Source: Micromonospora luteifusca (GTDB taxonomy: Bacteria > Actinomycetota > Actinomycetes > Mycobacteriales > Micromonosporaceae). From it: a stretch of DNA of 64,000 nucleotides. Below, one piece after another: positions 35,445-44,157 of this stretch (positions within the stretch are counted from its first letter, which is position 1; each line of letters opens with the position of its first letter). Below the pieces are notes generated by a model. The model saw only the letters and a program-made list of their open reading frames with translations, did not search any database and was not told where the DNA came from. The stretch covers positions 1,240,001 to 1,304,000 of the forward strand of contig NZ_JAFBBP010000001.1 of the NCBI RefSeq assembly GCF_016907275.1. Direction: 5' to 3'. The translations under genes and the position numbers were made by a program.

Positions 35445-36113
35445 ATGACCGATATCGCCACACGCACCTGGGATGGCATGACCATCCCGGTCGCCGGCAC
35501 CTATCTTCTCGATCAGGCGCACAAGCGGATCGGTTTCCTGTCCCGGCACATGATGGTGAGCCCGGTGCGCGGCGAGTTCGCCGAGGCCACGGCACAGATC
35601 TTCGTGGCGGAGGACCCGCTGCTCTCCTCGGTGACGGCGACCATCGCGTCGGCGAGCATCACCACCGGCAGCGCCGACCGGGACACGCATCTGAAGAGTG
35701 CCGATTTCCTCGATGTGGAGCGTTACCCCACGCTCGAATATCGAAGCACCGGGATCAAGTGGCAGGGCAACGAGGACCCCATCTTCCAGTGGGCCCGTCT
35801 GCGCAGCCATCGGCTCGGTGGGCGAGGCCGGAGTCCCATTGTCCCGCCGCAGTCCGACGGCACACCCGGCCGATTCGTGCTCACCGGTGAGTTGACGGTG
35901 AAGGGAATCACGCGGGCTGTCGACCTTGAGGTGAATTTCGGTGGCGCTCGTACTGATCCGTACGGGCAGAACATCTTTGGATTCAGCGCGATGGCCGAAA
36001 TCAACCGTGAGGACTACGGCCTGATCTGGAATGTCATGCTCGAGAGCGGCGGGGTGCTGGTCGGCAAGACGGTGCAGATCGAAATCGCCGGCGAGGCTAT
36101 CTACCAGGCCTGA
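35445..36113 (+). CDS. YceI family protein (isoprenoid-binding lipocalin-like fold)
   Basis: 222 residues from ATG 35445, with GGGGGGAAGG upstream. No signal peptide, so it is cytoplasmic, unlike E. coli YceI. The fold is marked by GTYLLDQAHKRIGFLSRHMM, the central strand SADRDTHLKSADFLDVERYP, FVLTGELTVKGITRAVDLEV and the closing MAEINREDYGLIWN. YceI proteins bind polyisoprenoid or amide lipids. An insertion of about 30 polar residues (around 105-140, RLRSHRLGGRGRSPIVPPQ) sits between strands where family members have a short turn. Separated from the convergent tesB by a hairpin. Confidence 0.9.
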   Translation: MTDIATRTWDGMTIPVAGTYLLDQAHKRIGFLSRHMMVSPVRGEFAEATAQIFVAEDPLLSSVTATIASASITTGSADRDTHLKSADFLDVERYPTLEYRSTGIKWQGNEDPIFQWARLRSHRLGGRGRSPIVPPQSDGTPGRFVLTGELTVKGITRAVDLEVNFGGARTDPYGQNIFGFSAMAEINREDYGLIWNVMLESGGVLVGKTVQIEIAGEAIYQA

Positions 36114-36120
36114 CGGCGCT

Positions 36121-36170
36121 TCATCCCCGCCACGACGCTCCCGTTGCGGGTGCGCGCCTGGCGGGGATGA
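36121..36170. terminator. Hairpin between yceI-like gene and tesB
   Basis: TCATCCCCGCCA (36121-36132) and TGGCGGGGATGA (36159-36170) are perfect 12-base complements. Located 8 bases after one stop codon and 10 bases from the convergent one, so it can serve both. Confidence 0.8.
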
Positions 36171-36179
36171 TCGACCGTC

Positions 36180-37064
36180 TCAGGCGCCTACGCGACGCAG
36201 CAGACCTTCCTGGACGGCGCTGGCGATCTGCTGGCCGTCCGTGGTGAACATCCGGCCGGTGGCCAGCCCACGCGCACCGGACGCCGACGGGCTCAAGCAG
36301 TCGTAGAGGAACCACTCGTCGGCGCGGAACGGCCGGTGGAACCACAGGGCGTGGTCGAGGCTCGCGCCGACCAACCCGCCCGGCCCCCACACCTCCCCGT
36401 GCGCGGAGAGCACCGAGTCCAGCAGGGTGAGGTCCGACGCGTAGGTGAGCGCGCAGGCGTGCAGCAGTGGATCGTCCGGCAGTTTGCCGTCGATCCGCAT
36501 CCAGACGCGCTGGTGCGGGTCGGCGGGTCGGTCGCCGGGGCGGACCCAGCCGGGCTCGCCGACGTAGCGCACGTCGATCGGGCGCGGGATCTGACCCCAG
36601 ATGCCCAGCCGCTCCGGGTAACGGGAGAGCCGGTCGTTCATCGTCGGCACGTCCTGCGGCGGGGGTACGTCCAGTGGGGCCGGGGCCTGGTGGTCCAGAC
36701 CCTCCTCGGCCCGCTGGAACGACGCCGACATGAAGAAGATCGGCTTACCGTGCTGGAGGGCGACGGAGCGGCGCACCGAGAAGGACCGGCCGTCGCGGAT
36801 GTTCTCCACCTGGTATTCGATCGGCTCGACGGGGTCGCCGGGGCGGACGAAGTAACCGTGCAGCGAGTGCACGAACCGCTCCGGATCGACCGTGCGGCCG
36901 GCGGCGACCAGGGCCTGACCCGCTACCTGGCCGCCGTACACCCGTTGTGGGCCGACCGGGGGGCTCATCCCCCGGAAGGTCATTTCCCCGGTCGGGTCGA
37001 GGTCCAACACTTCCAGCAGCTGGTCCACCGCCGCCTGGCCGACCGCGACCCGACCGTCGCTCAC
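36180..37064 (-). CDS. tesB: Acyl-CoA thioesterase II
   Basis: 294 residues with a double hot-dog fold of the TesB family: RGMSPPVGPQRVYGGQVAGQ at the first domain, FVRPGDPVEPIEYQVENIRDGRSF, the Asp of ASLDHALWFHRPFRADEWFL, and ARGLATGRMFTTDGQQIASAVQEGLLR with the catalytic Thr and Gln. It hydrolyses acyl-CoA to free fatty acid and CoA. The GTG start overlaps the pyk stop codon by four bases (GTGA), so it is translationally coupled to pyruvate kinase, the same pairing as in mycobacteria. Confidence 0.93.
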   Translation of the reverse strand: MSDGRVAVGQAAVDQLLEVLDLDPTGEMTFRGMSPPVGPQRVYGGQVAGQALVAAGRTVDPERFVHSLHGYFVRPGDPVEPIEYQVENIRDGRSFSVRRSVALQHGKPIFFMSASFQRAEEGLDHQAPAPLDVPPPQDVPTMNDRLSRYPERLGIWGQIPRPIDVRYVGEPGWVRPGDRPADPHQRVWMRIDGKLPDDPLLHACALTYASDLTLLDSVLSAHGEVWGPGGLVGASLDHALWFHRPFRADEWFLYDCLSPSASGARGLATGRMFTTDGQQIASAVQEGLLRRVGA

Positions 37065-38509
37065 TGCAGGGCCCGCGCCGACGCCGCGTCGACCAGCGAG
37101 CCGAGCTGGTGGACGCGCAGCGTGTTGGTCGAGCCGGGGGTGCCGGGCGGGCTGCCCGCCACGATCACCACGTAGTCACCGGGGTTGGCCCGGTTGAGGC
37201 CGAGCAGCGCCTGGTCGACCTGGCGGAACATGTCGTCGGTGTGCTGCACGAACGGCATCAGGAAGGTCTCCACGCCCCAGGTGAGGGCGAGCTGGTCGCG
37301 CACCTCGGGGACCGGCGTGAAGGCCAGCAGCGGCAGGTCGCAGTGCAGGCGGGACAGCCGTCGGACGGTGTCACCGGTCTGCGAGAAGGCGACGAGCGCC
37401 TTGGCGTTGATGGCCCGGGCGATCGACGAGGCGGCAACGGTGAGCGCGCCACCGTGGGTACGCGGGTCGTGCTGCAGCCGGGGCACCCCGATCGAGCCGG
37501 ACTCGGTGGTCGTCACGATCTTGGCCATGGTGCTGACGGTCAGCACCGGGTACTTGCCGACGCTGGTCTCGCCGGAGAGCATCACCGCGTCCGCGCCGTC
37601 GAGCACCGCGTTGGCGACGTCGGAGGCCTCCGCCCGGGTGGGGCGGGAATTTTCGATCATGGAGTCGAGCATCTGGGTGGCCACGATGACCGGCTTGGCG
37701 TTCTCCCGGCACAACTGCACGGCGCGCTTCTGCACCAGGGGGACCTGGTCCAGCGGCATCTCGACGCCGAGGTCACCGCGGGCGACCATCACGCCGTCGA
37801 AGGCCAGCACGATGGCTTCGAGGTGCTCCACGGCCTCCGGCTTCTCGACCTTGGCCAGCACCGGCCGGAACACGTTCTCCTCGGCCATGATGCCGTGGAC
37901 GAGCTTGATGTCCTCGGCCGAGCGGACGAAGGAGAGCGCGACCAGGTCGACGCCGAGGCCGAGGGAGAAGCGCAGGTCCTCGGCGTCCTTCTCCGACATG
38001 GCGGGCACGCTGACCGCCACGTTGGGCAGCGAGACGCCCTTGTTGTTGGAGACCGGGCCACCCTCGGTGACCAGGCAGCGGATGTCGTTGCCGGTGACGT
38101 CGGTGACCTCGACGGCGACCCGACCGTCGTCGATCAGCAGCCGGTCACCGGGCTTCACCTCCTGCGGCAGCTTGCGATAGGTGCAGGAGACCCGCTCCTT
38201 GGTGCCGAGAATGTCGTCACCGGTGATCACCACCGAGTCGCCGGTGCGCCACTCGTGGGGGCCGTCGGCGAACTTGCCGAGGCGGATCTTGGGGCCCTGC
38301 AGGTCGGCGAGGACCGCCACGGGCTTACCTGCCGCCTCGGACGCCTCCCGGACCAGTCGATAGACCGCCTCGTGATCGGCGTGGCTGCCGTGGCTGAAGT
38401 TGAGCCTCGCCACGTTCATGCCGGCTTCGACGAGACCCCGGATGCGCTCCGGGGACGAGGTGGCGGGACCAAGGGTGCAGACGATCTTCACACGGCGTGT
38501 CACGCCCAT
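37061..38509 (-). CDS. pyk: Pyruvate kinase
   Basis: 482 residues from ATG 38509; the longer frame upstream is not conserved. Motifs in order: RRVKIVCTLGPATSSPERI, AGMNVARLNFSHGSH with the active-site Arg and Asn, the B-domain lid starting VLADLQGPKIRLGKF, catalytic Lys in LAKVEKPEAVEHLE, metal-binding GVMVARGDLGVEMP and QMLDSMIENSRPTRAE. The C-terminal domain has a regulatory pocket (VAFSQTGDTVRRLSR). Catalyses phosphoenolpyruvate + ADP to pyruvate + ATP. Forms an operon with tesB. Confidence 0.97.
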   Translation of the reverse strand: MGVTRRVKIVCTLGPATSSPERIRGLVEAGMNVARLNFSHGSHADHEAVYRLVREASEAAGKPVAVLADLQGPKIRLGKFADGPHEWRTGDSVVITGDDILGTKERVSCTYRKLPQEVKPGDRLLIDDGRVAVEVTDVTGNDIRCLVTEGGPVSNNKGVSLPNVAVSVPAMSEKDAEDLRFSLGLGVDLVALSFVRSAEDIKLVHGIMAEENVFRPVLAKVEKPEAVEHLEAIVLAFDGVMVARGDLGVEMPLDQVPLVQKRAVQLCRENAKPVIVATQMLDSMIENSRPTRAEASDVANAVLDGADAVMLSGETSVGKYPVLTVSTMAKIVTTTESGSIGVPRLQHDPRTHGGALTVAASSIARAINAKALVAFSQTGDTVRRLSRLHCDLPLLAFTPVPEVRDQLALTWGVETFLMPFVQHTDDMFRQVDQALLGLNRANPGDYVVIVAGSPPGTPGSTNTLRVHQLGSLVDAASARALQ

Positions 38510-38708
38510 CAGGCTAGTCTCTCCTTCAGGTCGGACTCGGGGCCGACCCATTGCAGGCAGCGGAACATGTGTCCAACAACGCGCGGTGCGCGTCGGGCCG
38601 GCGGGCGGAACCGCACCGGGAACGTTGTGGCGACGGGCAACGGCGACCGCGCGCCGGGAATCGTACGCCTCCGTTGACGTGCGCTGTCGGGGTGCTCCCG
38701 ACAGAGGC

Positions 38709-40091
38709 TCACCGTGGATGCCCCGACGAGGGCAGGGTGGGCACCGCGGTGAGCAGGTCACGCGGGTCGTAGTGGCGCTTCGCCCGGCGCAGCCGCGCCC
38801 AGTTCGTGCCGTAGGCGAGCCGGACCCGGTCGGTCTCCTCCGGGGCGAGCAGGTTGGGGTAACCACCGGGCAGGGCGTGCGGAGCGAGGGCCGCCGAGGG
38901 GCGCTCGGCCCACTCCCGGTGCGGCCCGGACTGGTCGCCGGGTGCCCAGACCGAGATGATCTCGGTCAGCAGGTGGTCGCGACGCAGGCCGAACGCCGTG
39001 TCGGCGAGCCGGACCCGGGTGGCCGCACCGTGGAAGTGGTGCAGGGCCAGCGCGGAGAACGGCGAGCTGACCTGCCGGGCCGCGTCGACGAGCACATCCA
39101 CGGCACCGTCGGTCAGCGCGGGCAGCCAGCGGGTACGCAGCAGGTAGTGGTTGCCGTCGACCATTCCGCCGTCGAACATCCGCAGCGCGTCCGCGTACGG
39201 CATCGGGGCGATCTGGTCGACCAACGGGGTGCCCAGCGCGCGCAGCCGCTCCAGCCACGGCAACCCGACGTCCAGGTCCGGGCCGCTGTAGAACGGGCAG
39301 ACGAAGACCACGGGCTCACCGGCCGGGCCGGGCAGGAAGCCGGCCATCACGGTCAGCTCGTCCGGGGCCTCTGCGATCAGCGCGCCGTAACCGCGCAGCA
39401 CGGCCGGCGCCTCGGCCAGCGTGAACATGATCATGCCGGCCAGCACGGCGGGCAGCCGATGCGCACGGAAGCGCAGCTCGGTGACGATGCCGAGGTTTCC
39501 ACCGCCGCCGCGGAGCGCCCAGTACAGCTCGGCGTCGTGGCGGGGGTCGGCGGTGACCCGACGGCCGCCGGCGAGGACCACCTCCGCGCCGAGCAGGTTG
39601 TCCAAGCTCAGACCGAACCGGCCACAGAGCGGGCCGTACCCGCCAGCGAGGGTGAGCCCGGCCATGCCCACGTCACCGACCACACCCGTGGGCACCACCA
39701 GGTCGTACGCGCGAGCGGCGGCGAGCAGCTCGGCCGCCGTGGCGCCGCCGCCGATGGTGACCGTGGCCGCGTCCGGGTCGACCCGGACCTCGCGCAGCCC
39801 GGTCAGGTCGAGCACCAGGCCCCCGTCGCGCAGCGCGCGGCCGGCCCAGTCGTGCCCGCCGGAACGCACCGAGAGGGCCAGGTGGCACCGGGCGGCGATG
39901 CGGACCGCGTCGGCCACCTCGTCGTCGTTCAGGCATTGGGCGACCAGTACGGGCGCGCGCCGCACCGCGCCGTTCCAGAGCCGGGTGGTGGTGACGAAAC
40001 CGGGATCGCCCGGCTCGTGCAGCCGGTCGCCGAGCAGGGCGCGCAGCCGGGCGGCGGCCGTCGCGACATCACCGGTGGCGGCGGAGATCAT
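38709..40091 (-). CDS. FAD-linked oxidoreductase, berberine-bridge-enzyme type
   Basis: 460 residues from ATG 40091, with GAGGAG just upstream. FAD-binding domain of the PCMH type with the covalent-histidine motif LSVRSGGHDWAGRAL and the flavin-binding region GVVGDVGMAGLTLAGGYGPL, followed by a substrate-binding domain and the BBE C-terminus (YGTNWARLRRAKRHYDPRDL). The second attachment Cys of bicovalent members is Val here (VVGDVG), so only a His-linked flavin is expected. No signal peptide. Substrate unknown; many relatives oxidise sugars or secondary metabolites. Confidence 0.9.
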   Translation of the reverse strand: MISAATGDVATAAARLRALLGDRLHEPGDPGFVTTTRLWNGAVRRAPVLVAQCLNDDEVADAVRIAARCHLALSVRSGGHDWAGRALRDGGLVLDLTGLREVRVDPDAATVTIGGGATAAELLAAARAYDLVVPTGVVGDVGMAGLTLAGGYGPLCGRFGLSLDNLLGAEVVLAGGRRVTADPRHDAELYWALRGGGGNLGIVTELRFRAHRLPAVLAGMIMFTLAEAPAVLRGYGALIAEAPDELTVMAGFLPGPAGEPVVFVCPFYSGPDLDVGLPWLERLRALGTPLVDQIAPMPYADALRMFDGGMVDGNHYLLRTRWLPALTDGAVDVLVDAARQVSSPFSALALHHFHGAATRVRLADTAFGLRRDHLLTEIISVWAPGDQSGPHREWAERPSAALAPHALPGGYPNLLAPEETDRVRLAYGTNWARLRRAKRHYDPRDLLTAVPTLPSSGHPR

Positions 40092-40224
40092 GGCGACTCC
40101 TCGACCGGGGCCGACCCAAGGCTTCCGGGTGCGCCCCGGTGGCGGCCCTCGCTGGGCGCGACCGTAACACCGGCGCACCGCCGAGCGCCGTCGTCATCAC
40201 GACAGCCACCGATGGAGCGGCAGG

Positions 40225-40590
40225 TCAGCTCTCGGTCTTGACCAGCGGAAACTCCAGGGACCCCGCCGGGCAGAGGAAGGTCAGCACATCCACCCGGTAG
40301 AGCCCGGCCTGCACCGCCGGGTCGGCCTCCAGCACGCTGCGGACGTCGTCGACGCTCCCGGTGCGGGCCAGCCCGAAGCCGATCGGCGGCTCCGGATTGC
40401 GGGCCGGTCCGTCGATCGACCCGGCGACCAGGACGATGCCGCTGCGCTGCAAGGCCTGCATGTGCTCGGCGTGCTCGGACTGCAACCGTTGGACGGTCTC
40501 GTCGGGCAGGACCCGTCCGGCCGCGCCGGGATAGATCACGATGCACTCGTACGTGTCGAGCGCGAAGTTGACCTGCGGCACTCCCGCCAT
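40225..40590 (-). CDS. YciI-like (YCII) domain protein
   Basis: 121 residues from ATG 40590, with GGAGGGAG upstream. Small dimeric alpha-beta barrel: FALDTYECIVIYPGAAGR, HAEHMQALQRSGIVLVAGSI with the conserved His and Ser, GFGLARTGSVDDVRSVLEAD-type segment and AGLYRVDVLTFLCP. YciI proteins have a His-Asp active site of unclear activity and relate to the DGPF and muconolactone isomerase folds. Monocistronic between the oxidoreductase and the divergent aldo/keto reductase. Confidence 0.85.
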   Translation of the reverse strand: MAGVPQVNFALDTYECIVIYPGAAGRVLPDETVQRLQSEHAEHMQALQRSGIVLVAGSIDGPARNPEPPIGFGLARTGSVDDVRSVLEADPAVQAGLYRVDVLTFLCPAGSLEFPLVKTES

Positions 40591-40764
40591 GGGTGCTCCC
40601 TCCGCCGTCGCGCCGGCACGCGCCGGCCCCGGCCAGCGTCGCACGTACGCTCCGCCCATAGCGGGCGCTTGCGGGCAACTGGCCTTGGCGGGCAGGTGAC
40701 GTGTCCACGCACACAGTCGGTCGACACGCGGTGTGACGGCCGAGTTCCGGGGGATGATCTACCC

Positions 40765-41637
40765 ATGGCGACAAACATCAGTGAGCAGCCCGCGAAGGCG
40801 TCCGGCACGTACCGGATCGGCGGGAACGTCACCGTCAACCGTCTCGGTTACGGGGCGATGCAGATTACCGGCCCGGGTGTCTGGGGCGACCCGAAGGACC
40901 CGGCGGAGGCGGTGCGGGTGCTGCGCCGGGCCGTCGAGCTGGGCGTGACGTTCATCGACACCGCCGACTCGTACGGGCCGTTCGTCTCGGAGTTGCTGAT
41001 CCGCGAGGCGCTGCACCCGTACGCCGACGATCTGGTCATCGCGACCAAGGCCGGGCTGACCCGCTCCGGCCCCGGCGACTGGCGTCCGGTGGGCCGCCCG
41101 GAGTACCTGCGGCAGCAGTGTGAGCTGAGCCTGCGCCACCTCGGCCTGGACAGCATCCCGCTGTACCAGCTGCACCGGATCGACCCGAAGGTGCCACTCG
41201 CCGATCAGCTGGGTGAGCTGGCGCTGTTGCAGCAGGAGGGCAAGATCCAGCACATCGGGCTGTCCGAGGTGAGCGTGGCGCAGATCGAGGAGTCTCGCGC
41301 GATCACCACGATCGCCTCCGTACAGAACCTCTACAACCTCGCGAACCGCAGTGCCGAGGACGTGCTGGAGTACTGCGAGCGCAACGACCTCGCGTTCATC
41401 CCGTGGTTCCCGATCGCGACCGGTGAGCTGGCCCGTCCGGGCGGCCCGCTGGACGCCATCTCCACCGCGCACGGCGCGTCGCCCGCGCAGCTCGCGCTGG
41501 CCTGGCTGCTGCGCCGTTCGCCGGTGATGCTGCCGATCCCCGGTACGTCCTCGGTGGCGCACCTGGAGGAGAACGTGGGCGCGGCCGACGTGCGGCTCAC
41601 CGACGACGAGTTCGAGGCGCTGGCCAAGGCGAGCTGA
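40765..41637 (+). CDS. Aldo/keto reductase
   Basis: 290 residues from ATG 40765. TIM-barrel NADPH-dependent oxidoreductase with the catalytic tetrad visible: Asp and Tyr in TFIDTADSYGPFVSE, Lys in LVIATKAGLTR, His in LYQLHRIDPKV. The NADPH-binding end is LPIPGTSSVAHLEENVGAA. It belongs to the AKR group that includes YajO- and PLR-like enzymes; substrate unknown. A terminator follows. Confidence 0.92.
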   Translation: MATNISEQPAKASGTYRIGGNVTVNRLGYGAMQITGPGVWGDPKDPAEAVRVLRRAVELGVTFIDTADSYGPFVSELLIREALHPYADDLVIATKAGLTRSGPGDWRPVGRPEYLRQQCELSLRHLGLDSIPLYQLHRIDPKVPLADQLGELALLQQEGKIQHIGLSEVSVAQIEESRAITTIASVQNLYNLANRSAEDVLEYCERNDLAFIPWFPIATGELARPGGPLDAISTAHGASPAQLALAWLLRRSPVMLPIPGTSSVAHLEENVGAADVRLTDDEFEALAKAS

Positions 41638-41644
41638 CGCGTCG

Positions 41645-41683
41645 GGTTCGGACGTCGTCGGTTCAGCCGGCGGCGTCCGAACC
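41645..41683 (+). terminator. Hairpin after the aldo/keto reductase
   Basis: GGTTCGGACG (41645-41654) and CGTCCGAACC (41674-41683), a perfect 10-bp stem 8 bases after the stop codon. It could also end transcripts arriving from the convergent lipase gene. Confidence 0.7.
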
Positions 41684-41810
41684 GGGCTCCCGGGCAGCCC
41701 GCAGCGCCTCGGTTGCCTGGGCGAGCACCGCGATGACCACCGCGTCGCTGAAGCCCGGCCGCCCCCGCCCCCACCGGCCTGGCGGATCACCGGCCGGTAC
41801 TGCGGGCTGT

Positions 41811-42596
41811 TCAGAGCGCCAGGCAGTTGGGTCGCACCGGGCCGTCGATCAGGGCGCCGCGCACGATGGTGTACGCCGTCCCGTCGAGCACCAGGCCGAG
41901 GTGCCCGACCACCCGCAGCGGACAGTACGCCTGGATGAGGACGTTGGTGGCGCCATCGTTGACGACGGCGTTCCCGGTCGGGCGGACCAGCTCGTCCTGG
42001 AGGGTGCGGATGGTGGTGTAGCGCACCGGTCCGGGAGTGTCGTCACCGCCGTTGAGGTCGGCGAGGAACGCGGAGCCGATGGCCATCTGCTGGCAGGCCA
42101 CGATGCCGGCGCAACTGCCCAGGCCGAGGAACGCCACGATGTTGGCCACGTAGGTGCCGTACTGCGGTGAGCCCAGGCTGACGTACCGGCCGACGGTGGC
42201 GGTGCCGCCGAGCCGTTTGAGGTAGTAGCGGGCGACCAGGCCGCCCTCGGAGTGTGCGACGAGGTCCACGGCGGCGGCGCCGGTGGTGGCACGGACCTGG
42301 TTGACGTAGGTGGCGAACGCGCGAGCCGAGGTGGGGATGTCACCGAGACCCAACCCGGGCAACTGGTAGACGAAGGCGCGGTAGCCGTCGGCGCGCAGGC
42401 GGCCGGCGATCGGCTCGTACGCGACGGCGACGCCGCTGAGCCCGCCGACCACGATCACCGGGTTGGCCGCCGCGGCGGCTGTCGGGGCGGCCACGACATC
42501 GGCGGGGGCCACGGGTTCGGCGGTCGCCGGAGTGGTGAACGTGAGCAGGGCGGCGGTGGCGAGGGTCAGGACGAGGGCGGTCTTTCGGAGCAGCAT
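41811..42596 (-). CDS. Secreted lipase/esterase, alpha/beta hydrolase
   Basis: 261 residues from ATG 42596, with GGAGGTG upstream. A signal peptide (MLLRKTALVLTLATAALLTF, cleaved near TPATAEP) precedes an alpha/beta hydrolase of the class 2 lipase (EstA/LipA) type: the oxyanion-region PVIVVGGLSGVAVAYEPIA, the nucleophile elbow VDLVAHSEGGLVARYYLK (Ser in AHSEG), Asp near VVNDGATNVLIQA and His in VVGHLGLVLDG. Four Cys likely form disulfides. Acts outside the cell on short- or medium-chain esters. Confidence 0.88.
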   Translation of the reverse strand: MLLRKTALVLTLATAALLTFTTPATAEPVAPADVVAAPTAAAAANPVIVVGGLSGVAVAYEPIAGRLRADGYRAFVYQLPGLGLGDIPTSARAFATYVNQVRATTGAAAVDLVAHSEGGLVARYYLKRLGGTATVGRYVSLGSPQYGTYVANIVAFLGLGSCAGIVACQQMAIGSAFLADLNGGDDTPGPVRYTTIRTLQDELVRPTGNAVVNDGATNVLIQAYCPLRVVGHLGLVLDGTAYTIVRGALIDGPVRPNCLAL

Positions 42597-42677
42597 GGCT
42601 GCACCTCCGGAGGGAGGCACCCGGCGTACCGGGCAGGTGGGTGGGGGTATCCGGTCGACCGTGTGACGATCATGCCC

Positions 42678-42709
42678 GTAACAATTCAGACACGTCAATG
42701 ACTTGTTAC
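42678..42709. promoter_or_regulatory. Inverted repeat GTAACAA-n18-TTGTTAC
   Basis: Perfect 7-base half-sites (42678-42684 and 42703-42709) in an AT-rich patch of the divergent region between the lipase and the pentapeptide-repeat gene. Possible operator for one or both. Confidence 0.35.
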
Positions 42710-42794
42710 GCGCCGGTAACCCGTTGTTCCGGCGGGGGCGTAAACGGGCATACCGTCAAGGTCCATATCGGACCCGGGCGGTGGCTGGCATGCT

Positions 42795-44153
42795 GTGGCC
42801 GTGGCTGTCGACAAACCCGCGCACCAGCTGCGAGTGATGCCGTGGTGGCTGGTCCTGGTCGGCCTGCTGATCGCCGCGGCCCTGGGCTGGCTGGTGCTGG
42901 ACCTGCTGCTCAGCGAGGCCGACCGGGCCACCCAACCGGACACCCGCGCCACTCTGCGCATCGACGCGATCCGCACCGGCCTGACCGTCGTCGCCGGCAC
43001 CGGCGGAGGGCTCGCGCTGCTGCTGGCCGGGCGGCGACAGTGGATCACCGAGCGAGCGCAGCGGCACCAGGAAAGCATCGCTGCCCAGGACCAGGCACAC
43101 CGGGACCGGGTGCAGTCGCACGCCGAGGCGGTGGCCGAAGCCGCGCAACGCCACCAGGATCGGCAGTCCGGCGCGGCCGAACATGACGCCGCCGAGCGTC
43201 GGCTGACCGAGCTCTACACCCGCGCGGTCGAGTTGCTCGGCAACGACAGCGCGGCGGTACGCCTCGGCGGCCTGCACGCCCTGGAACGCCTCGGTCAGGA
43301 CAATCCGGGGCAGCGCCCGACGATCGCGGCGGTGCTCTGCGCGTACCTGCGGATGCCGGCGGGCGACGGCGAGCCGCGCGAGACGGAGGTCCGACGCACC
43401 GCGCAGCGCGTGCTGACCCGGCACCTGCGCGCGGACGACGCGACCTACTGGCCGGAGGTCAGGCTGGACCTGACCGGTGCTGCGCTTGTCGACTTCGACG
43501 CCGCCGGCTGCACCCTGGTCGACGCGAACTTCACGGCGGCGACGTTCACCGGCACGACCACCTTCGCGGGTGCGACGGCGCGGGGGCGTCTCCTGCTCGG
43601 GGCGGCGGTCTTCGGTGACGTGGTCTTCGACGATCTCAACGTCGAGGGGGAGATCGTGCTGGACGGCGTTCGCGTCGGCGGTTCGGCCAGCTTCGACGAC
43701 GCCTCGTTCGACGACCTGTCCTGCCGGCGGTCCAGCTTCGCCGGCCCGGTTTCATTCCGTCGGGCGACCTTCGGCCAGCCGACCAGCTTCGACGCGACCC
43801 GCTTCGAGGACGCCGCCTCGTTCCGGGAGGCCGACTTTGTCGGCGCCCTGTCGATGGAGCACACCGAGTTCGCCGGGTCGGCCAGCTTCCACGCCGCCCG
43901 TTTCACGAACATGGCGCTGTTCCGCTGGACGATCTTCGGCGCGGAGGCGCTGTTCGACCACGCCCGCTTCACCGACGCCGCGAACTTCGGCCGGGCCCGG
44001 TTCCACAGCATGGCCAGCTTCCGCGACGCACAGTTCAGCCGCCCGCCGCAGGTCGACCAGGCCCGGGCGGTGGTCGATCCTGGTCACCGATGGCCGACGG
44101 GCGCCGTGGTCGAACGACTCGACGACGAGTGGCTGCTGCTGGTCGACCGCTGA
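42795..44153 (+). CDS. Membrane-anchored pentapeptide-repeat protein
   Basis: 452 residues, GTG start at 42795. Two hydrophobic helices (VMPWWLVLVGLLIAAALGWL, GLTVVAGTGGGLALLLAG) form a hairpin anchor, followed by a charged coiled coil (about 75-120). A conserved helical module (YTRAVELLGNDSAAVRLGGL, then HALERLGQDNPG) is followed from about 215 by tandem pentapeptide repeats of the A(D/N)LxF type, here ASFDDASFDDLSCRRSSFAG and similar, which fold into a right-handed four-sided helix. The repeat part lies in the cytoplasm. Other members act as DNA mimics or scaffolds; this role is unknown. It ends 4 bases from the convergent TetR gene. Confidence 0.88.
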   Translation: MAVAVDKPAHQLRVMPWWLVLVGLLIAAALGWLVLDLLLSEADRATQPDTRATLRIDAIRTGLTVVAGTGGGLALLLAGRRQWITERAQRHQESIAAQDQAHRDRVQSHAEAVAEAAQRHQDRQSGAAEHDAAERRLTELYTRAVELLGNDSAAVRLGGLHALERLGQDNPGQRPTIAAVLCAYLRMPAGDGEPRETEVRRTAQRVLTRHLRADDATYWPEVRLDLTGAALVDFDAAGCTLVDANFTAATFTGTTTFAGATARGRLLLGAAVFGDVVFDDLNVEGEIVLDGVRVGGSASFDDASFDDLSCRRSSFAGPVSFRRATFGQPTSFDATRFEDAASFREADFVGALSMEHTEFAGSASFHAARFTNMALFRWTIFGAEALFDHARFTDAANFGRARFHSMASFRDAQFSRPPQVDQARAVVDPGHRWPTGAVVERLDDEWLLLVDR

Positions 44154-44157
44154 GCGG

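Noticed and set aside
41663..41820. Short minus-strand frame ending FSDAVVIAVLAQATEALRAA...
   Set aside because: Reads like a protein tail but has no start codon of use and its stop lies in the loop of a terminator; perhaps a remnant.
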